Assembly: GCA_037367355.1 (NCBI GenBank)
Contig: CM074698.1
Span: forward strand, 2,790,001 to 2,854,000
Direction: 5' to 3'
From: Neoscytalidium dimidiatum
Lineage: Eukaryota > Ascomycota > Dothideomycetes > Botryosphaeriales > Botryosphaeriaceae
Length of the DNA: 64,000 nt
Program-made: the position numbers and the translations under genes
Notes under the pieces: generated by a model
Told to the model about the DNA's origin: nothing
Databases searched by the model: none
Seen by the model: only the letters and a program-made list of their open reading frames with translations
Part shown: positions 27,073 through 37,486 of the stretch, piece by piece
Layout of the letters: every line of letters begins with the position of its first letter
Numbering within the stretch: position 1 is the first letter of the stretch

Positions 27073-27120
27073 GGGGCGCTGGGGCGCTGGGGCGCTGGGG
27101 CGCTGGGGTGCTGGGGCGCT
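27073..27120 (+). repeat. Octamer minisatellite (GGGGCGCT)6
   Basis: Six head-to-tail copies of GGGGCGCT, the fifth being GGGGTGCT. Each unit gives a G4 run spaced by four bases, so the plus strand could form a G-quadruplex. No gene overlaps it convincingly. Confidence 0.9.
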
Positions 27121-30100
27121 CGGATCTGCAGTACATTGTCGCCGCATGTCGCCCAATGGCCTCGCTTGCGCGCTAGGCTGGCGCTGCCAACTCGGCTGCG
27201 GCGCGTGCTACATCCGTCATCGACGATGCAATTCTAGATTGGTGTGATGGGATTTGCGGATGTGCCGGGAGATATTGCGAGAAACAAGGCCGTGAGACCG
27301 ACGTGTGGCGGGTAGCGAAGGGGAGAAAAAGCTTGGCCTGCTAGCCTCGTAAAAGCGGTGACGAGAAGAAGCAACGAGAAGTGCATGTATATGTAGCCTG
27401 ACGACTCATGGAAAGAAGGTTTTGATGACGACTGTTGACGCTTGCCACTGCGGAAAGGTGATGGGATGCTCCTGGGAGCGCGGTCCAGCCGTGGGGAACA
27501 GCTCGTACGGCTCACAGCGTGCAGCGTGGTGCTGCTGGTGAGCAGTGGGCAATCTCCGCCGACAGCTGGGCTAGACGCAGCCTGCCAGGGTTTTTGCGCG
27601 CCTGTGCAACCCCAGCGAAACGCGCAGAAGCCGCATGGTCTGCACGGTCGCACCACGCCGACGCAAACAGTCAACTCACTCGGTCTCGTCTCAGTGGTGC
27701 CTGCAGTGGCGATATCGGCAGCAACGCGGCATGTGGCGGAAGGCTTGTTGCAACCGCGAGCGTGGGAGCGACGCCGCGAGCTCACCAAGTCAGAGCATGG
27801 TGTTGTGTGCGCCAGATCCACTCTGCAAAGAGTCGAGCCGCGTCCCCCCGAGCTCGGACTACAAGGGTCCATGGTGAGAAGGCCCGACACGGCACTCCAA
27901 GTGGAGAGGCGAGGACTGATTTTCATGTCGTCAGCGCTGGCAGTGGCTGCCTGACCGCCTCGCTCGCCCCGTTTCGCAAGTCGCGACACCACGACGCCCA
28001 TTGGTACAATGAATATCCAGCCAGCATGCTGACCTTGGCGCCATCTCCGCGGCTCTGTGGGGCGCATGCAACGGAAAAGCCAAGCTCGCCGGCAGCCACT
28101 TCGAGCCGCCTCAGGCCTGGCCGTCCGTATTATACGATGATAAGGAGCGCTCCGAGCCCCTGATAATCGCGCGGTCGGCGAGTTTTGCGCAGTGCGACTT
28201 CTATTGTCCGCTATTCCCCCCTTGCTGGACAGGCCGATGGCGCCTGCGCTGATATCGGTTGAGCTGCTAACGGCTAACGGTTGCCATGTTCAATCCAGTG
28301 TTGGCGGCGCCGCGGGATCTGCATGGGAGATCGGCCGTGTATTGGCCTCGACGCGTCTTCCTTGCTCTGCCGTGAGCCATGAGTCAGCTCCAACTTTCTG
28401 CCAGCAGTATCTTGACTTCCCTGGCTCCGCTTCTGCATGCAATCAGTGCTCCAGCGCCCCGCGACAAAGCTGGGGAACTCGATCGAGGGCGCCGCATGGC
28501 CGCACGTCCGCCCGCGGCTTCAGCGACTGTGCGCGGCGCCTGAGTGCGCGCAGAGACATAGATATGAGTACCGTTCCTCTCGTCAGCCGCGCGACGCGTC
28601 GTGCTGGTTGCTGGGGAGGTGAATCCCTGTATGCACCGACTCGGAGGCGGCCAGCGGAGCGGTGCTACCACATTGCCGCAAGCGCCACTGAATACGCTGT
28701 AGCTTGTTATTTTAGGCGGCCGGGAACCGTTAGCAGGCTCGTGCTACAGCGCTCGGGTCCGGAGTTGCAATGCGGCGAACTGTTGCAGCGCGCCCAATCA
28801 TGCCGCTCGGCTGCAGTGCTCGCCCGCCTCCGACATGCAAATCTCCTCAAGGACGGCTGCTAAGCGGCGAACCTTCTCCTTAAGCTCGCGCTGCGTGATG
28901 GAGCTGGTGGGCCGTCGTCATGCCTCAAATTGGGGGAAAGGGGGAGGAGATCGCGGCTCTTGCGCGATCGGCCGTGGGCTCACGGTGCTGAGTTTGACGT
29001 TGAGTGGAGGCCTGTCGGGGCCTGCGTGTATGCAAGGAGAGAGGCGGTGGGTGAAGAAATCGATCGCGGCAGGCAGCATCGAGCCAAGCAGCCTGGCAGC
29101 CCGCGCAGAGTGATTGAAAAAAAAAAATTTCGCAGGCGAAGCGGAGCTATGTACGGTGTGAAAGCGACAGCAGATGCAGCGGGGACTGTTGGTCGTCAAT
29201 CGATCGACTTTAGGTCCCTTGGGCCCTTGGTGTTTGGTGTCTCGAAATGGATGCCGCTCAGCCGGCGATGCAGCAGCCATTGGCCACACAGACGAGCCGA
29301 GTCAGCGGGCGCGTTACAAGTACATCATCTGCTTCAGGTTTGTCGTGACATGCAGCGCCAGTTACTCGTCTGGAGGGGAGTTGCGGGGGCGGCTGTAAAC
29401 GTGTGGCGCCCCCACCGTCGACGTGCGCAGTGGAGCTGCCAGACTGGCGACACAGAGGTGACAAACATGCGATCAGTGTCAAACCGTCAACCGCGGACCT
29501 GTGGTTTCGGCGCGTTGGGACTGGCTGCTGCCGTCTGGTGTCTAGTGACTGGCGTCTTGCTGCTGCTGCCGGGGCGGTGCTGACCGGCGGCGTGGCGCAC
29601 TCGCACCCATGGCTCGCGGGCGCGGGCGAGGGTGGGAGTGCCTGGCGGGGGTGCAGAGGAGGCCCGCGGAGGAGCGAGGAAGGATGTCGGCGCTGGCTCC
29701 CTGCTGGAGCTGGTGGTGGTGGTGCTGCTGCTGCATGGCGGGCGGGCGACGCCGGGGACAGTAGCGGCCTTGGAAAAGGCCCAGGATGCCAGACACACTC
29801 TCTCAGATGGGCTGAGACCCGGCTCGCTAACCGCACCCATGCCCGCGCGCCCTCGCCGCTTCGAGGACGGTGGGCCGATCAGTCAGGATGAGAAAGTCCA
29901 GGAATGCGATTGCGGGACCGCGTTGCCGCGATTCTGCTGGGCTCACTCAGCCCGGTCTGCGCCTCGCCCCATCCCGCGCTGCCGACCGCCTGCCCACTGC
30001 TTGCGGCCGGCACGCGAGGAGAGGCATTGATCCATTCAGACTGTGTAGAGGGCGCCGCTGGGGAACGTGGAGACCGGAGACGAGACGTGGAGGCTGGCGC

Positions 30101-30231
30101 CAGCAAAAAACACCGATGATGTCAATGCAGAGGCCGGCGCGCGGCCAGCGCCCTGCGACGCCTGAGCGCTGGCGCACGCAAGCAAGAATAGACAGCAGCA
30201 CTGTGGGCGGCGGCTGCTCCTGGCGCTCCAA

Positions 30232-30252
30232 GGCCCACGGCCCACGGCCCAC
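30232..30252. repeat. Heptamer tandem repeat (GGCCCAC)3
   Basis: Three exact copies of GGCCCAC, followed by a decayed copy, in the GC-rich part of the gene-poor region. Confidence 0.75.
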
Positions 30253-30417
30253 AGCCCGCCAGGAAAACAGCCAGCAGGCAGTGACTCGTGCGGTCAGCGG
30301 ATTAGTGCGACGGGCGCGGGCGCGGGCGGTGGGAGGGGGACGCGCGCGACTTTGCGGGATCGCGATACGCACAGCGAGCGAGGACGGCGTGCTGCCAGGC
30401 GGCTGCCACGGCCATGT

Positions 30418-30445
30418 GCGAGGTGCGAGGTGCGAGGCGCGAGGC
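30418..30445. repeat. Heptamer tandem repeat (GCGAGGT/C)4
   Basis: Four copies of GCGAGGY (two ending T, two ending C). Unrelated in sequence to the heptamer 170 bp to the left but of the same unit length. Confidence 0.8.
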
Positions 30446-31100
30446 GCGATGGTCCGACGGCGCCCTGGTTGCGGCTGCGGCGATGAGCTCGCAGGCCGGC
30501 CGGCTTGGTTAACAAAGGTCTGGCCGGGCTTTGTCACTGGGCCGTAGCGACACGGTACCCTCCCACGCCTCCCCCGATCGACGCACATCCTAGGAGTACA
30601 ACGCTCGCGTTAGCGTTAGGCCCTTGATCCTTGCTCGTGTGTCCGGTTGGGGATCGTCGTCCTTTTTCGACGCAGCCAAGCGCGCCATTTCATTCGCCGG
30701 CACGGCGGTTCAGAATTTAGAGTGTGGGATATCTCTTCTATCCAAGCCCGCCCCAATAACCCTCCGCCGCGCCCTCAACACCCGCAGCGCTTCCTCGTCC
30801 TGCTCCTCACCACGCCTCCCCAGGACCGAGCTGCTTCCCCATAATAATCAGGCTGCGGCACTCCCGACCCAGCTTGCACCTGCGAGAGCCCTTCCTGTGT
30901 GGCCCGCTTATCAGTCCACGGCTGCCTCGCATTACGCCATCAGCAGGAGCGTACAGACTGCACGGAACCTCCGGCTTCGCTTTCCTGCTTCGACGCCGCC
31001 CATCGTCCGACTCTTCTCCCTCAACCCTCCTATTCGGCGCCCCTTGTCCTCTCTGCCCTCTGGCGAGCGTCTTGCTTCCGTCGCTTGCCACTATCATTCT

Positions 31101-31215
31101 GTGAGTCCACCCTGTTCTGCCCCGGCCGCACCATTATCAACCCGTCCGCCCGCCGTCCTGCGCGCCCTCTCAGCCCACCCATTGCGACTTTGCTAACCGC
31201 TGCTCGCGTCTGCAG
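31101..31215 (+). other. Candidate 5' untranslated-region intron of the CBM21 gene
   Basis: A GTGAGT donor at 31101 and a C/T-rich stretch ending in TGCAG at 31215 lie 100 bp before the start codon of the PP1 regulatory-subunit gene. Spacing and context fit a leader intron. There is no coding constraint to confirm it. Confidence 0.35.
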
Positions 31216-31314
31216 TGCGTAATACTTCTCCACGCGTGCTTTCTTCTAATGCCCTGCCGATCCTAAGCCACCTCGACGCAACACCTCGCCCGACACCACC
31301 GTCAAGCCGACCGG

Positions 31315-33549
31315 ATGCCTTACACGCCGCCCTCCCAGCGGTCTCCTGCCTCCTCCAAGTCCAACAGTCCTATCCTCAGCCGCAATCATTCATACAGCGA
31401 GGGGTGCTTGAGCCCACAGTCGACCAGTGCGGCTCACCGGCCAGTCCTTCCCCACTCTTCTGCGTCGTACTTGAGCAAGCACCGTCGTACACCGTCAATA
31501 TCACAGTCCCCTCAGGATGGATCCAAGGGCTCGGTGACACAGACAAATGGTAGTGCCCACCACGCCACCCCGCCCTCGATGAAGCTGTTGATACCCGTAG
31601 GTGCTGAGTCGACGCCCCCAGACTCTCTGCAAAACTCCGACGATGAGGATCGTGGTCGCCAATCTGGAAAAATTGCCGAGTTGCAGGAGGCCTTGCAAAG
31701 CATCGAACTCAAGCGCGGGCACTCCCCTGAGAGACATGTCGACGGTACCGCCTCGGCCCCCCACGAGTCAGCAAACTCCACCGGTCCGACCAGACCGGCT
31801 CTCACCCCGGAGGCTCGGAAGATCTCGCATTCTAGATCCTCGAGCGAAATCCAGCTCTCCAGCCATGCCACCAACCTCGCTGGTTCTCCCATCCAGACGT
31901 CGGATGAGAGCGAGGAGGAGGGCCTGACCATGAAGCCCCCGCTTCTCCGCAAGAAGTCGGGAGAGCTAGTGAAGCCGGCCCTTCGGCCCTCCTCCCGGAA
32001 TCGTCGTCGGCCGTCCAGCATGCCGGGCACTCCGTCCTTCTCCAAGGCCGTGCATTTCAACGACGACATCGAGCAGGTTCGCCACTTCCTGCAGGTTGAC
32101 CGCCCCATTGCTGTCAGTGCGGGTTCATCGCCGGTCGAGACGTACGACAGTGAGACCGAATACCCGTTCGGTTACGACGACGGTAACGGCTATGCGGCCT
32201 CTCGTCGCGCGCGGGTGGAGTGGGAGCTCAGGCTGGCCAACTTTCCCAGGGAAACGTTTGAGCGGAAAACCCTGCCTGTGCGTGTCGAGAAGATCGCTTT
32301 ATCGCCTGATAGCTCCACTCTCGTGGGCACGGTCGCTGTGGCGAACCTCGCGTTCCACAAACTGGTCGTCGCCCGCTTTACCCTGGATTACTGGAAGACC
32401 ACGTCTGAGGTTGTTGCCGAATACAGTGACGATGTGCGCCGGAAGCAGGCCCACGACGGATGCGACCGCTTTGTCTTCAACATCAAGCTGGCCGACCTGG
32501 CCAACCTTGAGTCGAAGACGATGCTGCTCTGCGTGCGTTACAACGTTAACTCTCAGGAGTTCTGGGACAACAACAACTCCATGAACTTCCAGATCGACTT
32601 CGTCAAGAAGGTGCAGCCTAAGAACACGAGGGGCAAGCAGGGGTCTGCTGGCACCCTTGGAGCGATACCACGTAGCAGGCATTCCCCACCTGCGGCCCGA
32701 CCACGGTCCATGCCTGTCTCGCTTGACGATGACTTCAGCAACAACTTCGAGTCGAAGTACACGTTCGGCTCGCGCAACGAAAGCTCGAGCGATGCCCTGC
32801 AGCCTCCAATTAGGCTGAAGAGCAAGAACAAGCCGCAAAAGGGTAACCTGTTCCCTGATCAGCCCAACTCCAAGTCATCCCCGAGCTCGCAGGCCTTCTC
32901 CACCCGTTACGATTTCTCGGCCTCGCTGTCCGCAGCTCTTTCCAGCGCCCAGACCACCCTTGGTGACCGTAGCGGAATCAAGAGAAGCCATAAGCCTCGG
33001 ACCCACGATTACTTCAGCCTGCAAGGCGATGCTCCCTCGGTCCCCAAGTCCACCGCTCCCCGACCGGACCAACTGTCATCCGAGAAACCGGATCTGAAGT
33101 CGGCAGAATACAACGAGCTAATCCAGAAATATTGTTTCGTACGTCCTCCCGCACCCACCCAGGCTGGCCACGTGAACCAGGGACACTGACAACCAATGCA
33201 GTTCGGATCCGGAAGGGGTTCTCCTCAGGTCTCCAGTCCCACGCCGGTCGCAGCTACCGCCGGAGCTCGCGATATCGAATCCGACGGGAGCACCGCCAGT
33301 GTTGAGGGATCTGGATCTAACAGTCCTAGTCCCCCAAAGGAGCTGCAGTCGTCAATGGACGGCGCCATGGACCAGAGAATTCCGGCCCGCGCGGCGAGCC
33401 CTTTTTTATCTAGGTCGGCGTCACCAGGACCTGTGACAGGGTCCGACTTTGGCGATCGCACCACGCCTCCTGTTTCTTTCGGCTACCCGTACAATATGCA
33501 CGGTGGCATCTCTTTCGAGACTCATACCCCAAAGGCGATCCTCGGTTAG
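31315..33549 (+). CDS. PP1 regulatory subunit with CBM21 carbohydrate-binding domain (Gac1/Pig-like)
   Basis: Targets protein phosphatase 1 to glycogen (and possibly other substrates), promoting activation of glycogen synthase. Exons 31315-33138 and 33202-33549, joined over a 63 bp intron, encode 723 residues. Two diagnostic features are seen. First, the PP1-docking RVxF-type motif KAVHF at residues 244-248. Second, a CBM21 domain at about 310-432 with FERKTLPVRVEKI, VVARFTLDYWKT, CDRFVFNIKLAD, LCVRYNVNSQEFWDNNNSMN. The N-terminal 240 residues are Ser/Pro-rich and likely disordered, with many possible phosphosites; the C-terminal third is likewise Ser-rich. The intron is supported by frame and by the in-frame TTC|TTC junction. 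Yeast relatives are Gac1, Pig1, Pig2 and Gip2; I cannot say which is closest, so I give no symbol. Confidence 0.93.
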
Positions 33550-34646
33550 CAACCACAGTGAGTGGTGGTGACGAGCATCGAGTTCCTAGGACACCCCTCC
33601 ACGGTGGACTAACGAATTTCCTTACGGTCACGATCACGCTTTTATGACCTTTTCTGAGTGCGACGCGAGGAACGGACGCAATGCTTACCGCTTAGCTGCG
33701 CGTGGCCGGTCGAAAGTTCCAAGTGCTCTCCTCCCCTCAAGGCCCGAAAACGCGATGACGGCCCCTTTTCGATTTCGACGGCGATGATGGCGGTGACCTT
33801 TTAGGCGGATGATATTCTTATCCTTGTTTGAGTTGTTTTACTGCCGGTGCATGCATTCTGGAAATTGCGTTCTTTCCGTTAGCATATCGATTTGGGACGG
33901 TCTTCTGCACACGACGGCGTTTTCAGGGTATGGTTTGGTTTCCCTTATTTCCATCACGTTTTTAATAGACAGGCTGTAAGTAAAGTGGCTTTGTCTGAGT
34001 AACCTCGGGCTCTCCGCTCAGATGGTGCGACACGGTTGGTATGCTCTCGTACTTGATTTTTTTATGGATTCTGGGAGGATCATGGTTCCAAAAGTTGTTG
34101 CGTCTTGGTCGGTCCTGCTCTTTTGACAGTTTTGCCTTTTTTTTTCCCCCCTTCTACTGAGGGCGTTCTTCCCTCTTTCCACTTCGTTTCGCGCTAAGGC
34201 GAGCAATGAGCAGCATTGAGCGATCGTTTAGCAGAAGTCGATGAGATTGTTTTCGATGAGATGGGTTCTCATCGGGTTTTTGGTGTTGGGCAGGGGTCAA
34301 CTGGGGATAGCATGGGTATGCGTAGAAAAGGCACACGAAAATCGAAAAACATTGGAATACACCCTCTGTGACGACTCCTGGGAACTGCGAGAAATTTGAG
34401 TGCATGAGACGTGCGAGTTAAATGAAATAATGGGACTAGCCTTGAACTTACTTATAACTGGTCGGAAGTTGTCGCACCTCGGAAGCTCTTCGCATCGCTG
34501 GGGCGTTACATAGGACAGAAGCTCAGAGCTCAGAGCTCAGAGCTCAGAGCCCGAACACGCCCGCGTTCCACCACGCGTCATCAGATCATCGACCAATTCC
34601 GTCCTCCCACCTCTTCCCTTTTCCTCCCGTTTCGCTGACAACGGCC
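33550..34646. other. Intergenic region between CBM21 and EBP genes
   Basis: About 1.1 kb, same-strand neighbours. The first part is T-rich and probably holds the 3' untranslated region of the CBM21 gene. A heptamer repeat sits 98 bp before the EBP start codon (listed separately), followed by a C/T-rich leader. No gene recognised. Confidence 0.5.
34521..34550. repeat. Heptamer repeat (GCTCAGA)4 in the EBP promoter or leader
   Basis: Four exact GCTCAGA units plus GC. The same CAGAGCTCAGAGCTC word occurs at 9621-9635, upstream of the RING/ZZ/SH3 gene. Confidence 0.85.
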
Positions 34647-34928
34647 ATGGCCTCCTCGACCAACCCGGCTGCAGCAGCGGCCTCGACCCTGCAGATCGAC
34701 TTAACCACAGTCCTCTCGCTTCTGGGCACCGTCGCCGTCCTCGCGACCGCGTACGTGCTGTCCCTGCGCGTGCTCCCCCGCGGCAGCGCCGCCAAAGCCC
34801 GCGTGCTCTTCGTCTGGCACCTCTTCGACGCCCTCATCCACTTCATCTTCGAGGGCTCCTTCCTCTGGAACTGCTTCTTCGTCCACTGGGCCCCGCCGCC
34901 CGCCCCGCAGCCCGTCTCGCCCTACTCC

Positions 34929-34961
<33 letters not shown>

Positions 34962-36038
34962 ACCGCGACCGCCCCGAGCCTGACTCCGAACCCCAGCCCC
35001 AGCGGCGGCTTCCTCATCCTCACGCCCCCGGACGTCTACTTCCTGGGCCGGAACGACACGCTGTTCGGCGCCGCGTACGGCAACGGGCCGTTCTCGAAGC
35101 TGTGGCAGGAGTACGCGAAGGCGGACAAGCGGTGGGGCGGCGCGGACCTGACGGTGATAAGCCTGGAGCTGCTGACGGTGTTCATCGGCGGCCCGCTGGC
35201 GCTGTGGTGCGCGGAGATGGTGCGGAGGGGGGAGTGGTACGCCGGGCGGCAGGGGATGGAGGGCCGGAAGTGGTTCTGGATGAGCGTGTTGGCGACGGGG
35301 GAGCTCTACGGTGGTGAGTTGCCGCGCCCCTCCCCACCTCCCTTCCTTTTCCAGTTCAATTGGTCCTGTGAGGGTGTCGTTTTTGAGGGGAGGAGGTCCC
35401 GTTGTAGGGCTGAGCGGGTGGCGCCGCTCGAGGATTTAAAAGAGGAAGGGAAGGATCAGGTACCGAACATGTGATGACGGAGAAATGGATGGGAGCGAAG
35501 GAGAAATTTCTTTGCAAAAATTTCCCCTTTCTCTCTGTTTCAGATCTCGGAACTAAAGATCGGGGGAGGTCCAATTGTGCTTCTCGGAGAATTGTGGAGA
35601 ATGCTTGGGCAGAGATGACTTGCATGACCGGTATGCATGGTGCGCATTGGCTGACGTTGTGGTGATTCTTTTCGTCACCACTATATCTAGGTTTCATGAC
35701 CTTCGCTCCCGAATGGCTTTGCGGCTCGCCCAATCTGGATACGTCGAACTTCATGTACAAGTAAGTAAAGTTTCCGCGTCCCTTATTTGCTGCTCTTGGG
35801 CACGGGTAGATATCGTACGGCCTCTTTTGAGTTTGCGTCTTGGCGCGGCTTCCGGTCTATCTGCGGTCCGTTGCTGACATCTGATTTGTGCAGGTGGGTC
35901 TACCTGTTCTTCTTCAACATGCTGTGGGTCTGGTTCCCGCTGTGGATCTTGTATGAGGCGTACAAGGGTATCACGAGCGCCCTATCACAGAAGGAGGTCG
36001 TCAACGTTATCAGTTATCTCGAGAAGAAGGCTGATTAA
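34647..36038 (+). CDS. EBP-family (EXPERA domain) sterol delta8-delta7 isomerase-like protein
   Basis: Integral membrane protein of the emopamil-binding-protein family; the animal member moves the sterol double bond from C8 to C7 in the endoplasmic reticulum. Three exons: 34647-35313, 35691-35760 and 35894-36038, giving 293 residues. The first intron is long for this window (377 bp), the second 133 bp. Matches to EBP: HLFDALIHFIFEG (His and Glu of the active site), SKLWQEYAKADKRW, ISLELLTVFIGGPLALW with a conserved Glu, TGELYGG split by intron 1, and the last helix WVYLFFFNMLWVWFPLWILYEA. A Pro/Ala-rich insertion with a run of about ten Ala (GCC repeat, 34932-34958) lies in the loop after the second membrane segment. 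Most ascomycetes also have an unrelated ERG2 isomerase, so the in vivo role is uncertain. Confidence 0.9.
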
Positions 36039-37486
36039 GCACGCCTGTACGACATTGTATCTTTGGAGATATTGTCATTGTTATCAACATCTGTGTACGA
36101 TATGTACGATACAGACACCATAGGAGAGACTTCAGAATTTGTTTCCGTTTTCCGAATGGCCGAGTGTTCTCCGCAAGCTGTGCTTAAGACGATCGAGATC
36201 TGAGTCGAATGATAGGTGGCCAGACCGCGCTGCCCTCGATACAACGCCTGCATGGAATTCGCCTGTAGAAATTCATTCTGATCTTGCTGGCCGTAACAGT
36301 ATGTGTACCCAACAACCATGTGTACCGTCAACAAAGCTAAGCAAGTAAAGAATTCCGAGGCCGCACACAGGCCGCGTAATAGCGAGCTCTGAATATAACA
36401 GCCCCTTGGGAAACGTCCAGCTACTTATCATGGGACGTTTAAAGAATCGCCTTCATTTTTTAAGACCAGCTGGGGAACTTATCCAGCACTCCTAATTAAT
36501 TATCAGTCAGGATGCCCCGTAAACGTCATTACATGATGCCACACACAATCATAAGATAGACCAGCTCATATAAGCACTAAAATGATGTGGACCTGTCGTT
36601 AAATGATATCCGCTGCCGGACCGTCCGATCTTCCGGGACGTTTGGAAGCTTGTAGATTTTTCTCCGCGTTGAATACCAACTAGCCGCTGGGTTTGTCTCA
36701 TTCTGCGCATGTTACACACCTTTGTTGCCTTTGTGTAAAAATAGAAAGACAGCAATCCGCTGCTCCTTGAATTCATTTGCATTGATGCGATGTCACGCTG
36801 CTACAAATCGAGCTTCAATGAAATTCATTTCTCGTGAGCACGAACAACAGAGGTAGACGATGTGATGTATTCATGCTTGATGAGGGAGAAATAATTTTTC
36901 TTATGTTGCCGTACAGACCAGAAAAAGGTAGAGGAGGTAGATGGGATCAGAACGGACCCTCGAAACTAAGCGCGTAATCGCGATTGAATAACATGTGTGA
37001 ATACTTGGACTCGGCCTTCAAACAATGGTGCCGAAATCTTAAACCATGAGCACCATTATTTCTCCCGTGCGATTATATACCAGTAATCTGCCGGACTATC
37101 CTACTACTGAAGTTCTGAACCTTAGAGTTGACTGAGGCTCAATGCGCGGATGGCTGACGTCGGGTAGTTTGTGAGCGCCGTTGCACCAGGTCGAAATTTG
37201 TACTAGGCCTTTTGGTACATATCTACCTACTGCTATTGTTTCGATTGCGGATCATATCGCTGTGGATCACTCAGTCTTTTGTTGCTGCCAAGTAGAAGCT
37301 CATATTATAATCAACTGGCCTCTCCGCCAGAGCAAAGTATGAAATCTAGACGTGCTCAGAAGAATTGCTTGAGGATCAACCATCTCATGAGAATGAAATA
37401 TGAACTCGAGCAAGTTTAGAGCTTAGGCAGAGTTACAAAATCGAAACGCGTTCCGAAAAGCCATCATGATGAACCACGAAATCCTG
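36039..37486. other. AT-rich convergent intergenic region
   Basis: About 1.45 kb between the 3' ends of the EBP gene (+) and the ankyrin gene (-). Clearly more AT-rich than the flanks. Only one short open frame (36549-36782, -) with no resemblance to a known protein. No transposon feature is evident. Confidence 0.5.

Larger units (their letters stand above)
15311..31314. other. 16 kb gene-poor region
   Basis: No recognisable protein, tRNA, rRNA or transposon gene on either strand. Open frames up to 311 codons occur (for example 16428-17363 -, 27234-28067 -, 28192-28863 +), but they lie in GC-rich stretches, overlap frames on the other strand, are rich in Cys/Arg/Ala/Ser and match no family I know. 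Visible elements: a GCC run near 16612-16645, T15 at 18227-18241, a GA run at 19331-19346, A14 at 19363-19376, T15 at 21144-21158, a hexamer repeat at 25849-25884, an octamer repeat at 27073-27120 and heptamer repeats at 30232-30252 and 30418-30445. The right end should include the promoter and leader of the PP1 regulatory-subunit gene. Long regulatory DNA or noncoding transcripts are possible but unproven. Confidence 0.55.

Noticed and set aside
27234..28863. Several 200-277-codon frames on both strands
   Set aside because: They overlap each other in different frames, contain no family motif and have no plausible splice extension.
36039..37486. AT-rich stretch considered as a RIP-mutated transposon relic
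   Set aside because: No remnant reading frame, terminal repeat or target duplication was visible, and AT richness is common in convergent 3' regions.
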